Source of the DNA: Bacteroidales bacterium M6
Lineage (GTDB): Bacteria; Bacteroidota; Bacteroidia; Bacteroidales; Muribaculaceae
Length of the DNA: 23,387 nucleotides
Direction of reading: 5' to 3'
Assembly: GCA_001689485.1 (NCBI GenBank)
Contig: LUJQ01000064.1
Location: forward strand, 1 to 23,387
Shown here: positions 1 to 6,651 of the stretch, one piece after another
Layout: the number at the start of each line of letters is the position of its first letter
Numbering within the stretch: the stretch's first letter is position 1
Made by a program: the position numbers and the translations under genes
The notes under the pieces: generated by a model
Seen by the model: only the letters and a program-made list of their open reading frames with translations
Database searches by the model: none
What the model was told of the DNA's origin: nothing

Positions 1-107
1 AGGCAAAGTCGCTTGTCAAGTACGGTTTGGAGGAGATTTCGACCATATTTATGCGTCCGGCTTATACTCCAAAATTCGATGTTTTCAAATTTTTGTCATG
101 TACTTAA
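1..107 (+). CDS. C-terminal end of an upstream tail reading frame (partial)
   Basis: The third frame is open from the left edge to a TAA at 105-107 and reads as an ordinary protein end, with GLEEISTIFMRPAYTPKFD in the middle and FKFLSCT at the end. It has better amino acid character here than the frame of the next gene. Either it is the real C-terminus of the preceding tail gene, or it is the N-terminal continuation of the next gene separated by a frameshift near position 95-107. The product cannot be named from 34 residues; its position suggests a tail or tape-measure-proximal protein. Confidence 0.45.
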   Translation, partial: AKSLVKYGLEEISTIFMRPAYTPKFDVFKFLSCT

Positions 108-1071
108 CATCTATTATTATCATTGGGCCGGGGAATACAATTATCATCGCAGGTTCGTATTGTCAGGACGACATTTGGTACGAACTGATGTAATCTTTCA
201 CAACATTGCAAAAAAAATCGATGTACGATACAATACCGAAAGCCAGCTCTTTTATGACAAATTCCTGCCTTATGAATATGATGAAAAAGATTGGCGTGAC
301 ACATGGCAGCATAGCGTCAAATTCTTACATCGCGATGAGTTGTTCAAGAACAATCAACCTCATACGCTGCACGACTTCAAGGATGTCTCCTTCAAAGTTG
401 ATACTTCCTACATATATTCTTCTGTAAACATCGGTTACAAGGAGAAAGAATACGATAGTCCAAGCGGACGTGATGAGTTCAATTTTAATAACTCCTACAC
501 AACTGGCATCTACACATCAGATAAGGTGTTGTCTCTTCTGAGTGATTATCGCGCAGATAGCTATGGCATAGAATTCTGTGTACATAAACGCGGAAAGACA
601 TCAACCGATAATGAATCCGATAAAGATGTATTCTTTGTCCTATGCGAAAGAGACGATGAAGATACCAATCTGCGACCACGTACCGATTCTATATCTGGAG
701 TTCTATCTGACAAGGTTTTTAACGGGGCTTTCAATCCGGTCAGATGTATTCTGGCGAATCAACGTTACATCGGAATGATATTGGCTCCACATGCAGTTAA
801 TTTAAAATTCGCATCAGGAACGGGTAATACGGATGTGACGATAGACGGAATTTCATTATGTAAGGATATTTCTATCCGGGACGCTATCGGAATGGCTGCT
901 GAAGTTGAATTCACTTCTGCTTGGATGTCCGAAAATATTGACTTTAACATTCCCTATTGTCTCACTGTAAATGGGATGACATATACCGGCTACCTTGTTG
1001 AAGCCACTTTAAAATATGCCAGGCCAGAAGCTTCAAAATTCAAATTACTTGTTAAAAACATCTCCAAATGA
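79..1071 (+). CDS. Phage tail/baseplate structural protein, 5' end uncertain
   Basis: The frame is open from the window edge to a TGA at 1069-1071. The only ATG near the 5' end is at 79, giving 330 residues. The stretch coded by about 106-186 is odd: rich in Tyr, His and Arg, and unlike a structural protein. From about 187 on it reads normally, with mixed beta-rich sequence such as YSSVNIGYKEKEYDS and DEFNFNNSYTTGI. I do not recognise a named domain. Position between the tail frame and the fibre genes, and a 4-base overlap (ATGA) with the next gene, suggest a tail-tip or baseplate component. A second short frame, 98-193, is also open and protein-like (IIIAGSYCQDDIWYELM). The start region may therefore be frameshifted, either decayed or misassembled. 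Confidence 0.6.
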   Translation: MFSNFCHVLNIYYYHWAGEYNYHRRFVLSGRHLVRTDVIFHNIAKKIDVRYNTESQLFYDKFLPYEYDEKDWRDTWQHSVKFLHRDELFKNNQPHTLHDFKDVSFKVDTSYIYSSVNIGYKEKEYDSPSGRDEFNFNNSYTTGIYTSDKVLSLLSDYRADSYGIEFCVHKRGKTSTDNESDKDVFFVLCERDDEDTNLRPRTDSISGVLSDKVFNGAFNPVRCILANQRYIGMILAPHAVNLKFASGTGNTDVTIDGISLCKDISIRDAIGMAAEVEFTSAWMSENIDFNIPYCLTVNGMTYTGYLVEATLKYARPEASKFKLLVKNISK

Positions 1072-1892
1072 TAATCAGTCCGTTTACCCCGTTGAATTTC
1101 AATCCGAACAACCCTACAGGTATTGAATGCCGATATATACAAACTTTCGCTTCAAGCGATTGGATTCTCATTGAACTAATCGGCAATAATGACGATATTG
1201 AACAGGCTTACGGAGAAATATTTATTGAACCAGGGCACATAAAATTCTGCGAGATTTCATTCTCTACATGGCAAGTGAATTCTGAAACTTACCTGAAATT
1301 TACCACCCTATCCCTATCCAAGGGGATGTATTCTGTTGAAATCAACGGTATATCCAGCAATCTGTTCAGAGTAACCGATAATCAGATTGAATTGGCAAAA
1401 ACCACTTTAATACAGTATTCTATGATGGATAACAGACAACGGAATGATGCTTTGTTCTTTATCGACGGGATGCAGTATTTTTTCGATTTCAGAGTTCCAG
1501 GAGGTTTCAAGGATTGCGATTGGTCATTTGGAGTTGAGGGAGAACAATTTATTACAGACGCAGCGGATATAATACAGCTATACGGACTTGAGTTTACTCA
1601 GAAGAAGTTCACATTAGGTAATAGCGAAGGTTGTCATGTCTGGTTTGCTGAAATGTTGAATCGAATATTATGTTGCAGTTATGTCTATTTTAATGGAGAA
1701 AGATATGCGCGCAAAGAAAGCTCAACCCCAGAAATGACAACCCTTATTGATGGGCATAACGGGTTTGTATTCCATCAAAACCTCCAACGTGTAAACATCG
1801 AGCCATCACTTGCCCACCATAAAGCGCTGATTCGACGCATTAATGAATCAAATTACCGCATTATCCCTGAAAATGTCCCACGCTCAATATAA
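1068..1892 (+). CDS. Phage tail-tip/baseplate protein of unknown family
   Basis: This 274-aa protein starts with an ATG overlapping the previous stop by 4 bases and ends 5 bases before the next gene, so it belongs to the tail operon. No signal peptide or membrane segment is visible. The N-terminal half (about 1-105) looks like a beta-sandwich, with alternating hydrophobic strands such as WILIELIG and MYSVEINGISSNLFRV. The C-terminal half has the segment FVFHQNLQRVNIEP. I know no specific domain for it. Its place directly before the fibre genes suggests a protein that connects the tail tube or baseplate to the fibres. Base composition is AT-rich, like the upstream tail gene and the lysis genes. 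Confidence 0.7.
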   Translation: MIISPFTPLNFNPNNPTGIECRYIQTFASSDWILIELIGNNDDIEQAYGEIFIEPGHIKFCEISFSTWQVNSETYLKFTTLSLSKGMYSVEINGISSNLFRVTDNQIELAKTTLIQYSMMDNRQRNDALFFIDGMQYFFDFRVPGGFKDCDWSFGVEGEQFITDAADIIQLYGLEFTQKKFTLGNSEGCHVWFAEMLNRILCCSYVYFNGERYARKESSTPEMTTLIDGHNGFVFHQNLQRVNIEPSLAHHKALIRRINESNYRIIPENVPRSI

Positions 1893-1897
1893 ATAAT

Positions 1898-2875
1898 ATG
1901 GAACTGACAGCTACCGATATACAAACTATCGTCAATGCCGTATTGTCCGCAATACGCACGAACTCGAAATCAATAGAACAACTTACACCAGCCAATGCAG
2001 TCCAGTTTACTGACATGTTCGAGATTAACGGAGCCCGCAGCGTGTCAATACAACAGCTTATTTCTTCATTACAGCTTATTTCACAAGAAAAGCTGGATTC
2101 ACTATTAGCACCATATTATCGGAAAATAAACGAGATTCTGACATTCTTAAACGGTGTGCCCGACGACAAGAATCTTGTTCAGTTGCTTGCAGATCTCGAC
2201 AAAAACGACCTGTTCGAGGTGCGGATTGTGCAGCACCCGGTGAAGGGGCTGGCACAGCTGCAGCTCAAACTCAAAGGTGGCTCATCGATAGCATGCGACA
2301 TGCCGGCGGCTGATGAAAATCTGGATGGTATCTTGACGGCACGGATGTTCAACAAATTCACCGAAGCCTACGAGACGGCCTCGGAGCTCAAGGATTCCAT
2401 CGCTTTAAAGCAAGATGCCTTGACTTTCGGGAAGGGACTGGCATTTGGCGACAATACCCTGTCGGTACAAGTACCGATAACGCTTATTTCCGATGCAGAA
2501 ATTGATGAGGCTGTTGAAAAAGGGGTGTATATTACCGACGGCATCCGGATGAGTTCGAGACTGCTGGCGGTTTCCACCTCCATTATGAAAATCACTGCCC
2601 ACGTGAAAGAATTCGACGTCACGCAACACTCGTTCTCCACCGATGGTGCAATGGTGAGGCATGGGCATGCCACCTCGTCACCCGTTATAGTCCCCGGTGG
2701 GTCACGATACACTGTCGTCTGGGAAGAGTGGCAAACGTTGGGAACCGGAGATGGCACATCCGCAAATCTGACAGAGTTCAACCGCCGTCTTTCTGCCCTG
2801 GAGCAGGGCATTGTGGCCGAAGTTCCGGAGCTGACCCCCGACGACGTAGAATCCTTATATGCAGGGCTGGAGTAA
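1898..2875 (+). CDS. Phage tail fibre-like protein, composition changes inside the gene
   Basis: This 325-aa protein begins with a helical segment (MELTATDIQTIVNAVLSAIR) and a predicted helical/coiled region to about residue 90, then a beta-rich region. Around 235-290 it contains MKITAHVKEFDVTQHSF and a glycine-rich turn region. The C-terminus ELTPDDVESLYAGLE resembles the end of the next fibre gene (EITETEIDSIYNELAV). No enzyme motif is seen. The function is inferred from position and architecture: a fibre or collar component binding the baseplate by its N-terminus. The first 90 codons are AT-rich and the rest GC-rich, with the switch at about 2165-2220 (the row 2221-2280 has 37 G/C of 60). 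This suggests that a new distal part was joined to an older anchor. Confidence 0.65.
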   Translation: MELTATDIQTIVNAVLSAIRTNSKSIEQLTPANAVQFTDMFEINGARSVSIQQLISSLQLISQEKLDSLLAPYYRKINEILTFLNGVPDDKNLVQLLADLDKNDLFEVRIVQHPVKGLAQLQLKLKGGSSIACDMPAADENLDGILTARMFNKFTEAYETASELKDSIALKQDALTFGKGLAFGDNTLSVQVPITLISDAEIDEAVEKGVYITDGIRMSSRLLAVSTSIMKITAHVKEFDVTQHSFSTDGAMVRHGHATSSPVIVPGGSRYTVVWEEWQTLGTGDGTSANLTEFNRRLSALEQGIVAEVPELTPDDVESLYAGLE

Positions 2876-2910
2876 TCCTTTCTCAAGTTTTGAACGAATA
2901 AATAATCATA

Positions 2911-2930
2911 AACAACACTTAACAACACTT
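2911..2930 (+). repeat. Tandem AACAACACTT leader repeat before the second fibre gene
   Basis: Two exact, back-to-back copies of AACAACACTT end 7 bases before the ATG at 2938. A third exact copy precedes the next fibre gene at 3751-3760. There is no Shine-Dalgarno sequence. In Bacteroidetes an A-rich unstructured leader commonly replaces it, so a role in translation initiation is possible; that is inference. Confidence 0.75.
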
Positions 2931-2937
2931 TTAAATC

Positions 2938-3735
2938 ATGGCTACCTCCAAAAAATTCTTAGGCGAGGCGGGTGTTACCGCCCTTCTTAAAAAGATTAAA
3001 ACCGCATTGACAAAAGCCCAGTCAGCTGAAGACAATTTGATAAATCTGAGCCACGTTGTTTCGGCCGACCGCACCATTGTCTCCAATTTCATGAACACCA
3101 AGGGTAAGGCAAACGGGCTCGCCACCCTTGATGCCAACAGCAAGCTGACACCGACGCAACTACCGTTAGGCGAAACCTCATCCACCGCCTATGCCGGAAA
3201 CAAAGGAAAGGCAAACGCCGATGCCATTGCCGCGCTCAATACCTGGCAAACCACGATGAATCAGAACATGACGGAAGTCAAGGGCACGTTGTCTAAAATG
3301 GGGAAAGCCTCCGGCATCGCCACATTGGATACCGCCGGAAAGGTGCCATCTTCCCAGCTGCCATCCTATGTCGACGATGTGCTGGAATACGACACCAAGA
3401 CTGCATTTCCGGCCACAGGTGAGACCGGTAAAATCTACATCTCCAAAAACGACAACAAGACCTGGCGTTGGAGCGGTACGGCATACGTTGAGATTTCGGC
3501 ATCCATAGCCCTTGGCGAAACCTCATCCACCGCTTATGCCGGAAACAAGGGGAAAGCAAACGCCGATGCCATTGCCTCACTCAACACCTGGAAAACATCG
3601 GCAGCCTCCGACATCTCCACAGCCAAAACAGACATATCATCGCTCAAAACCAAGGTTTCGTCGTTGGAAGGCGTTACTTATGTCGAAATCACCGAAACCG
3701 AAATCGACTCCATCTATAATGAACTCGCCGTCTGA
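2938..3735 (+). CDS. Phage tail fibre protein with internal repeats
   Basis: This 265-aa protein begins MATSKKFLGEAGVTALLKKI, homologous in pattern to the start of the following gene, so both probably attach to the same baseplate site. It carries two copies of a known fibre repeat: KANGLATLDANSKL at 57-70 with TPTQLP, and KASGIATLDTAGKV at 123-136 with PSSQLP. It also has two copies of a 27-residue unit starting LGETSSTAYAGNKGKANAD (77-103 and 191-217). Residues about 143-187 (YVDDVLEY, then IYISKNDNKTWRWSG, TAYVEIS) form a small beta domain common in phage fibres. A short helical segment (224-245) and the end EITETEIDSIYNELAV close it. It is a trimeric fibre or tail-collar protein by family resemblance; receptor unknown. 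Confidence 0.8.
   Translation: MATSKKFLGEAGVTALLKKIKTALTKAQSAEDNLINLSHVVSADRTIVSNFMNTKGKANGLATLDANSKLTPTQLPLGETSSTAYAGNKGKANADAIAALNTWQTTMNQNMTEVKGTLSKMGKASGIATLDTAGKVPSSQLPSYVDDVLEYDTKTAFPATGETGKIYISKNDNKTWRWSGTAYVEISASIALGETSSTAYAGNKGKANADAIASLNTWKTSAASDISTAKTDISSLKTKVSSLEGVTYVEITETEIDSIYNELAV
3169..3231 (+). repeat. 63-base repeat inside fibre gene, copy 1
   Basis: This 63-base stretch recurs at 3514-3576 in the same frame with 4 mismatches by my count. All four changes are silent, so the encoded residues GETSSTAYAGNKGKANADAI are the same in both copies. Confidence 0.85.
3514..3576 (+). repeat. 63-base repeat inside fibre gene, copy 2
   Basis: Second copy of the repeat at 3169-3231, in frame and differing only at synonymous positions (for example GCC to GCT, AAA to AAG, GGA to GGG, AAG to AAA). 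Recombination between the copies would delete or add 345 bases (115 codons) without breaking the frame. Confidence 0.85.
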
Positions 3736-3750
3736 TCACTCAGCACTTTG

Positions 3751-3760
3751 AACAACACTT
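3751..3760 (+). repeat. Third copy of the AACAACACTT leader
   Basis: An exact copy of the 10-base leader seen in tandem at 2911-2930 lies 4 bases before the ATG at 3765, again just upstream of a fibre gene whose protein starts MAT-KK-LG. Confidence 0.7.
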
Positions 3761-3764
3761 CAAC

Positions 3765-4643
3765 ATGGCCACCACTAAAAAATATCTCGGCACCACGGCG
3801 CTCAGGCGTCTGGTGTCGTTGATTGGAACCCGGATAAAATCCGTAGAATCCAACCTGTCATCGGCCAAAAGCTCGATAACATCGCTTGGTTCGCGCACAT
3901 CCACACTTGAATCTTACGGGACTACACTGCGAAATGATATGTCGGGGGTAAAAAGCCGTTTGTCGGAGCTGGAGGGAGTTGTTTCCGGGTATGATCTCAA
4001 AGAACAGCTGTTTGCCGACCTTTGGTCGGCGGCCGGCGGACAGGTTTATAACTATGACGACGAAGACAGCCTTGTCGTCGGTGTGGAATTCTACGAGCTC
4101 AACGGTGTGACTGTGGATTATTCCACGGCAATCAGAATATGGGCAGACCGCGAAGCCCTTTCATGCGCCGGTGTGCGGCAGGTGCGCAAGGATATACCCA
4201 CAAACTTTGTTATGCCTGCGGCATGCGGCATGCGGGGCGATGATGGCGATTGGGCGTACAGGTTTCTTAACTGCACGGTGGAGGTTGCTGCCGTGCCCGA
4301 CAACGTTGCCCCCGAACGGTTCGACGGATGCTTCTGGGGATGCTCGAAGCTCACGGATATCATAGGCCGCATAAGGCTGAGGAAATCCGCGGTCAACTGT
4401 TCCAACGCCTTCAAAGGTTGCTCAAAGCTCACCACTGTTCATCTCAACGAACTTGCATGCGACATCTCATTTGCCGACTGCCCCGCGCTTTCGGATGCCT
4501 CCATACGCGAGATGGTGAACAATGCCAAAGGTGAGGCTGCAATCACAATTACGGTGCATCCCGCTGTGTTTGCCCTTGTAAAAGTTATTTACGGGTCATC
4601 GGCCACCGTAACATCCAAAAAAATCACTTTCAAATCAGCCTGA
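3765..4643 (+). CDS. Phage tail fibre / receptor-binding protein with BspA-like leucine-rich repeats
   Basis: This 292-aa protein starts MATTKKYLGTTALRRLVSLI, sharing the anchor pattern of the preceding fibre. Residues about 22-72 form a coiled coil (SVESNLSSAKSSITSLGSR, MSGVKSRLSELEG). The C-terminal half carries BspA-type leucine-rich repeats: FDGCFWGCSKLTDI (187-200), CSNAFKGCSKLTTV (212-225) and a final FADCPALSDASIREMVNNA. These repeats are known in surface and host-binding proteins of gut Bacteroidales. It contains nine cysteines by my count, many between 134 and 239. The role inferred is the distal, receptor-contacting fibre: anchor, stalk, then recognition domain. Its DNA is GC-rich like the flanking fibre and phospholipase-like genes. 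Confidence 0.75.
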   Translation: MATTKKYLGTTALRRLVSLIGTRIKSVESNLSSAKSSITSLGSRTSTLESYGTTLRNDMSGVKSRLSELEGVVSGYDLKEQLFADLWSAAGGQVYNYDDEDSLVVGVEFYELNGVTVDYSTAIRIWADREALSCAGVRQVRKDIPTNFVMPAACGMRGDDGDWAYRFLNCTVEVAAVPDNVAPERFDGCFWGCSKLTDIIGRIRLRKSAVNCSNAFKGCSKLTTVHLNELACDISFADCPALSDASIREMVNNAKGEAAITITVHPAVFALVKVIYGSSATVTSKKITFKSA

Positions 4644-4667
4644 CCGGCCTGGCATTACACAAAAATC

Positions 4668-5270
4668 ATGCGTATAGGAGCACACAACGCAATGACAGCC
4701 TTCCGCCCGTTGCGGTGGTGGGCGTGGGCGGCTCTCCCGGTGTGGCGATGCCAGCGGCGCAAACCCGCCACATTGGCGGCCGACCCGGAGCTGCATGTAA
4801 AAGCTTTCGACATAAGGTTTGCCCGTTTCATGGGCACACAACCCGATGGTACCCCGCGATGGCTCTCGGCACACGGCCTCGTCACCATCAACGCCGATCC
4901 GGTGGCCGAAATCGCCACGCTGGTTCACACCGTGCCACGTCTCATCATACGTGTCATCCTTGAAAAGGGCGACGAAGCCGATCAGAAAGCGTTTGCATGG
5001 ACATGCCGCTGGCTTGAGCGCCGCCATCCGTCAGTGATGTTCATCGGCGGCAACTACAAACCTACATGGAAACAACTGTATGCCTTTGCCTCCGATACTA
5101 TCCATGACAACATCGACCAGTACGTAGGCTCCATGTGCTGCGGCCCATGGCACTCGCGCCTGTTGGGCAAGCTGTTTCCAATGCTGTGGGCTTGCCGTCA
5201 CAACCCACGCCTCCTCTCCGGAGCCATGTCGGACACATCGTCGCGCATCTGCCTGTTTGACCGCCTGTAA
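4668..5270 (+). CDS. PI-PLC-like phosphodiesterase (X-domain-like), prophage cargo
   Basis: This 200-aa protein has the layout of a short phosphatidylinositol-specific phospholipase C X domain. IGAHNAMT at 3-10 carries His6 where the family has its first catalytic His. FDIR at 47-50 provides Asp48 and Arg50, as in the family's D-x-R. SAHGLV at 67-72 carries His69, the candidate second catalytic His. RVILEK at 95-100 follows on a predicted strand. These correspond in order to His32, Asp67, Arg69 and His82 of the Bacillus enzyme as I recall it; the Asp next to the first His is Asn here. No clear signal peptide is seen. The substrate is unknown; a phospholipid or glycophospholipid headgroup is a guess. 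It follows the fibre genes by 24 bases and shares their high GC, so it likely travelled with them. A non-catalytic structural role is possible. Confidence 0.6.
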   Translation: MRIGAHNAMTAFRPLRWWAWAALPVWRCQRRKPATLAADPELHVKAFDIRFARFMGTQPDGTPRWLSAHGLVTINADPVAEIATLVHTVPRLIIRVILEKGDEADQKAFAWTCRWLERRHPSVMFIGGNYKPTWKQLYAFASDTIHDNIDQYVGSMCCGPWHSRLLGKLFPMLWACRHNPRLLSGAMSDTSSRICLFDRL

Positions 5271-5518
5271 AAATGTGTCAATCGCTGTATTAATATGTGA
5301 ATCCTACCATATAACAACCAATCCGAATTGGGTTGCTAATGGTGGGATTTATATTTCAATTATTATTTCACGTTTTTATAATATGCTAAATATATGCCAT
5401 TTACAAACCACTCATTGTATCTACAACATAGGTATATGCGACGTGCAAACTTTTTACTATACCTTTGAGTATAGCATGTGATTAAACACATTGTACTCTT
5501 ATCAAAATATCATTGACA
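5271..5518 (+). other. AT-rich intergenic gap before the lysis cassette
   Basis: No convincing gene is present; one open frame crosses the gap but reads as low-complexity Ile/Tyr/Cys sequence. Composition drops sharply (14 G/C of 60 in 5341-5400). A hairpin with stem CAACC/GGTTG plus AAT/ATT around 5317-5338 lacks a T run and is a weak terminator at best. A perfect small hairpin overlapping a promoter-like element lies at 5457-5474. Confidence 0.6.
5457..5474 (+). promoter_or_regulatory. Candidate -7 element TACCTTTG inside a perfect inverted repeat, lysis cassette
   Basis: CTATAC (5457-5462) and GTATAG (5469-5474) form a perfect 6-base inverted repeat around CTTTGA. The embedded TACCTTTG (5460-5467) matches the Bacteroidetes -7 consensus TAnnTTTG exactly. 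No good -33 TTTG lies at the expected 19-21 bases upstream, so activation or repression by a phage protein that binds the palindrome is possible. The holin ATG follows 51 bases after the -7 element. Confidence 0.4.
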
Positions 5519-6001
5519 ATGAATACGATAAACTTAACCGAGTTATTACGGTGGATCTTTACAATATCAGGTGCCGTAATCGCAATCCTAGAACCTACTC
5601 TGCCATACTTGATTATTTGTACGTTATCGATTCTTTCAGACTGTTACACGGCATGGTCTTTATCAAGACGCGTTCGCAAGGCACATCCTGATAAAGTCAG
5701 TAAAGATGGCCATAAATTCAAAAGTCATAATTTTGGGAAAGTCATTCTAACTATACTTAAAGCATATACCTTAATTATCCTTGCTTTTCTAATACAACAA
5801 TATATCACTGATTCATGGTCTATCGATCTCACCAAGGTTGTAGCTGGTGCCATTTGCTTCTGGCAGCTATGGTCAATCTTAGAAAATGAAAGTTCATGCA
5901 ACGGTGCAAAATGGGCTAAGACTTTACAAAAGGTTCTTGTTGATAAAACCTCCCGACATTTTGATATTGATTTATCCGATTTAACCCCATCTAACAAATG
6001 A
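5519..6001 (+). CDS. Phage holin (lysis membrane protein)
   Basis: ATG at 5519 gives 160 residues; a TTG two codons earlier is also in frame but less likely. Hydrophobic segments lie at about 11-25, 27-45, 75-96 and 107-122, separated by a basic loop (LSRRVRKAHPDKVSKDGHKF). The C-terminal tail is charged and soluble. This matches the phage holin family found before amidases in Bacteroidetes prophages. It would form lesions in the inner membrane that let the amidase reach the cell wall. The gene overlaps the amidase start by 4 bases (ATGA), so holin, amidase and spanin are translationally coupled. The family assignment rests on topology and context rather than on a specific motif. Confidence 0.75.
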   Translation: MNTINLTELLRWIFTISGAVIAILEPTLPYLIICTLSILSDCYTAWSLSRRVRKAHPDKVSKDGHKFKSHNFGKVILTILKAYTLIILAFLIQQYITDSWSIDLTKVVAGAICFWQLWSILENESSCNGAKWAKTLQKVLVDKTSRHFDIDLSDLTPSNK

Positions 6002-6651
6002 TAGAATTATATGATGCAGGACATGGTGCCAACACCGCTGGCAAATGTTCTCCAGATAAAAGATTGAGAGAATATAAAAAAGCACGGGAGCTTGTTAAAG
6101 ACATCGTAACACGCCGACGTGCGATGGGTTACGATGCACGTATTCTCGTCCCGGAAGATATTGATATAAGCCTTCCTGAACGTTGTCGTCGCGTCAATGC
6201 TATATGCAATCAAGTTGGCAAATCAAATGTGTTGCTTGTGTCTATCCATTGCAATGCAGCTGGTGCCGATGGTAAATGGAAAAGCGCAGGGGGATGGTGT
6301 GCCTACACTTCTCCGGGTCAGACAAAGGCCGATGTGCTTGCTACATGTCTATACGATGCGGCAAAAGAATCTCTCACCGCTTATATCTCGGAATTTCCCA
6401 TACTTCAAGCAAACGGAGAATATGACAATAAACAACGTCCTATTCGTACAGATTATTCCGATGGAGATCCTGATTATGAGGCGAGATTCTACATTCTCAT
6501 CAATTCACAATGCCCTGCCGTCCTCACGGAATCAATGTTCCAGGATAATAGAGCTGACGTAGCGTTTCTACTTTCTAAAGAAGGACATGATGCGATAGTC
6601 AATCTCCATGTCAACGGTATTGATAAATACGTAAAATCGCAGGATACATGA
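5998..6651 (+). CDS. N-acetylmuramoyl-L-alanine amidase (Amidase_3), phage endolysin
   Basis: This 217-aa protein is a single zinc amidase domain without a signal peptide or cell-wall-binding domain. Motifs occur in the right order: YDAGHG with His9, LREYKKAR with Glu25, SIHCNA with His84 (the three zinc ligands), and LTESMFQDN with catalytic Glu178. It cleaves the bond between N-acetylmuramic acid and L-alanine in peptidoglycan. The lack of a signal peptide fits an endolysin exported through the holin lesion. It overlaps the holin gene by 4 bases upstream and the spanin-like gene by 4 bases downstream (ATGA in both cases). Confidence 0.92.
   Translation: MIELYDAGHGANTAGKCSPDKRLREYKKARELVKDIVTRRRAMGYDARILVPEDIDISLPERCRRVNAICNQVGKSNVLLVSIHCNAAGADGKWKSAGGWCAYTSPGQTKADVLATCLYDAAKESLTAYISEFPILQANGEYDNKQRPIRTDYSDGDPDYEARFYILINSQCPAVLTESMFQDNRADVAFLLSKEGHDAIVNLHVNGIDKYVKSQDT

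Noticed and set aside
2368..2928. 186-codon frame antisense to the fibre gene, and other long antisense frames in the fibre and mutS2 genes
   Set aside because: They are shadows caused by codon bias of GC-rich coding sequence; the sense frames have recognisable family motifs.
2938..4643. Possible diversity-generating retroelement acting on the fibre genes
   Set aside because: The repeats differ by synonymous changes, not adenine-specific ones, and no reverse transcriptase gene is present in the window.
5257..5481. 74-codon frame in the gap before the holin
   Set aside because: It overlaps the end of the phospholipase-like gene, is rich in Ile, Tyr and Cys, and covers the promoter-like palindrome; it looks non-coding.
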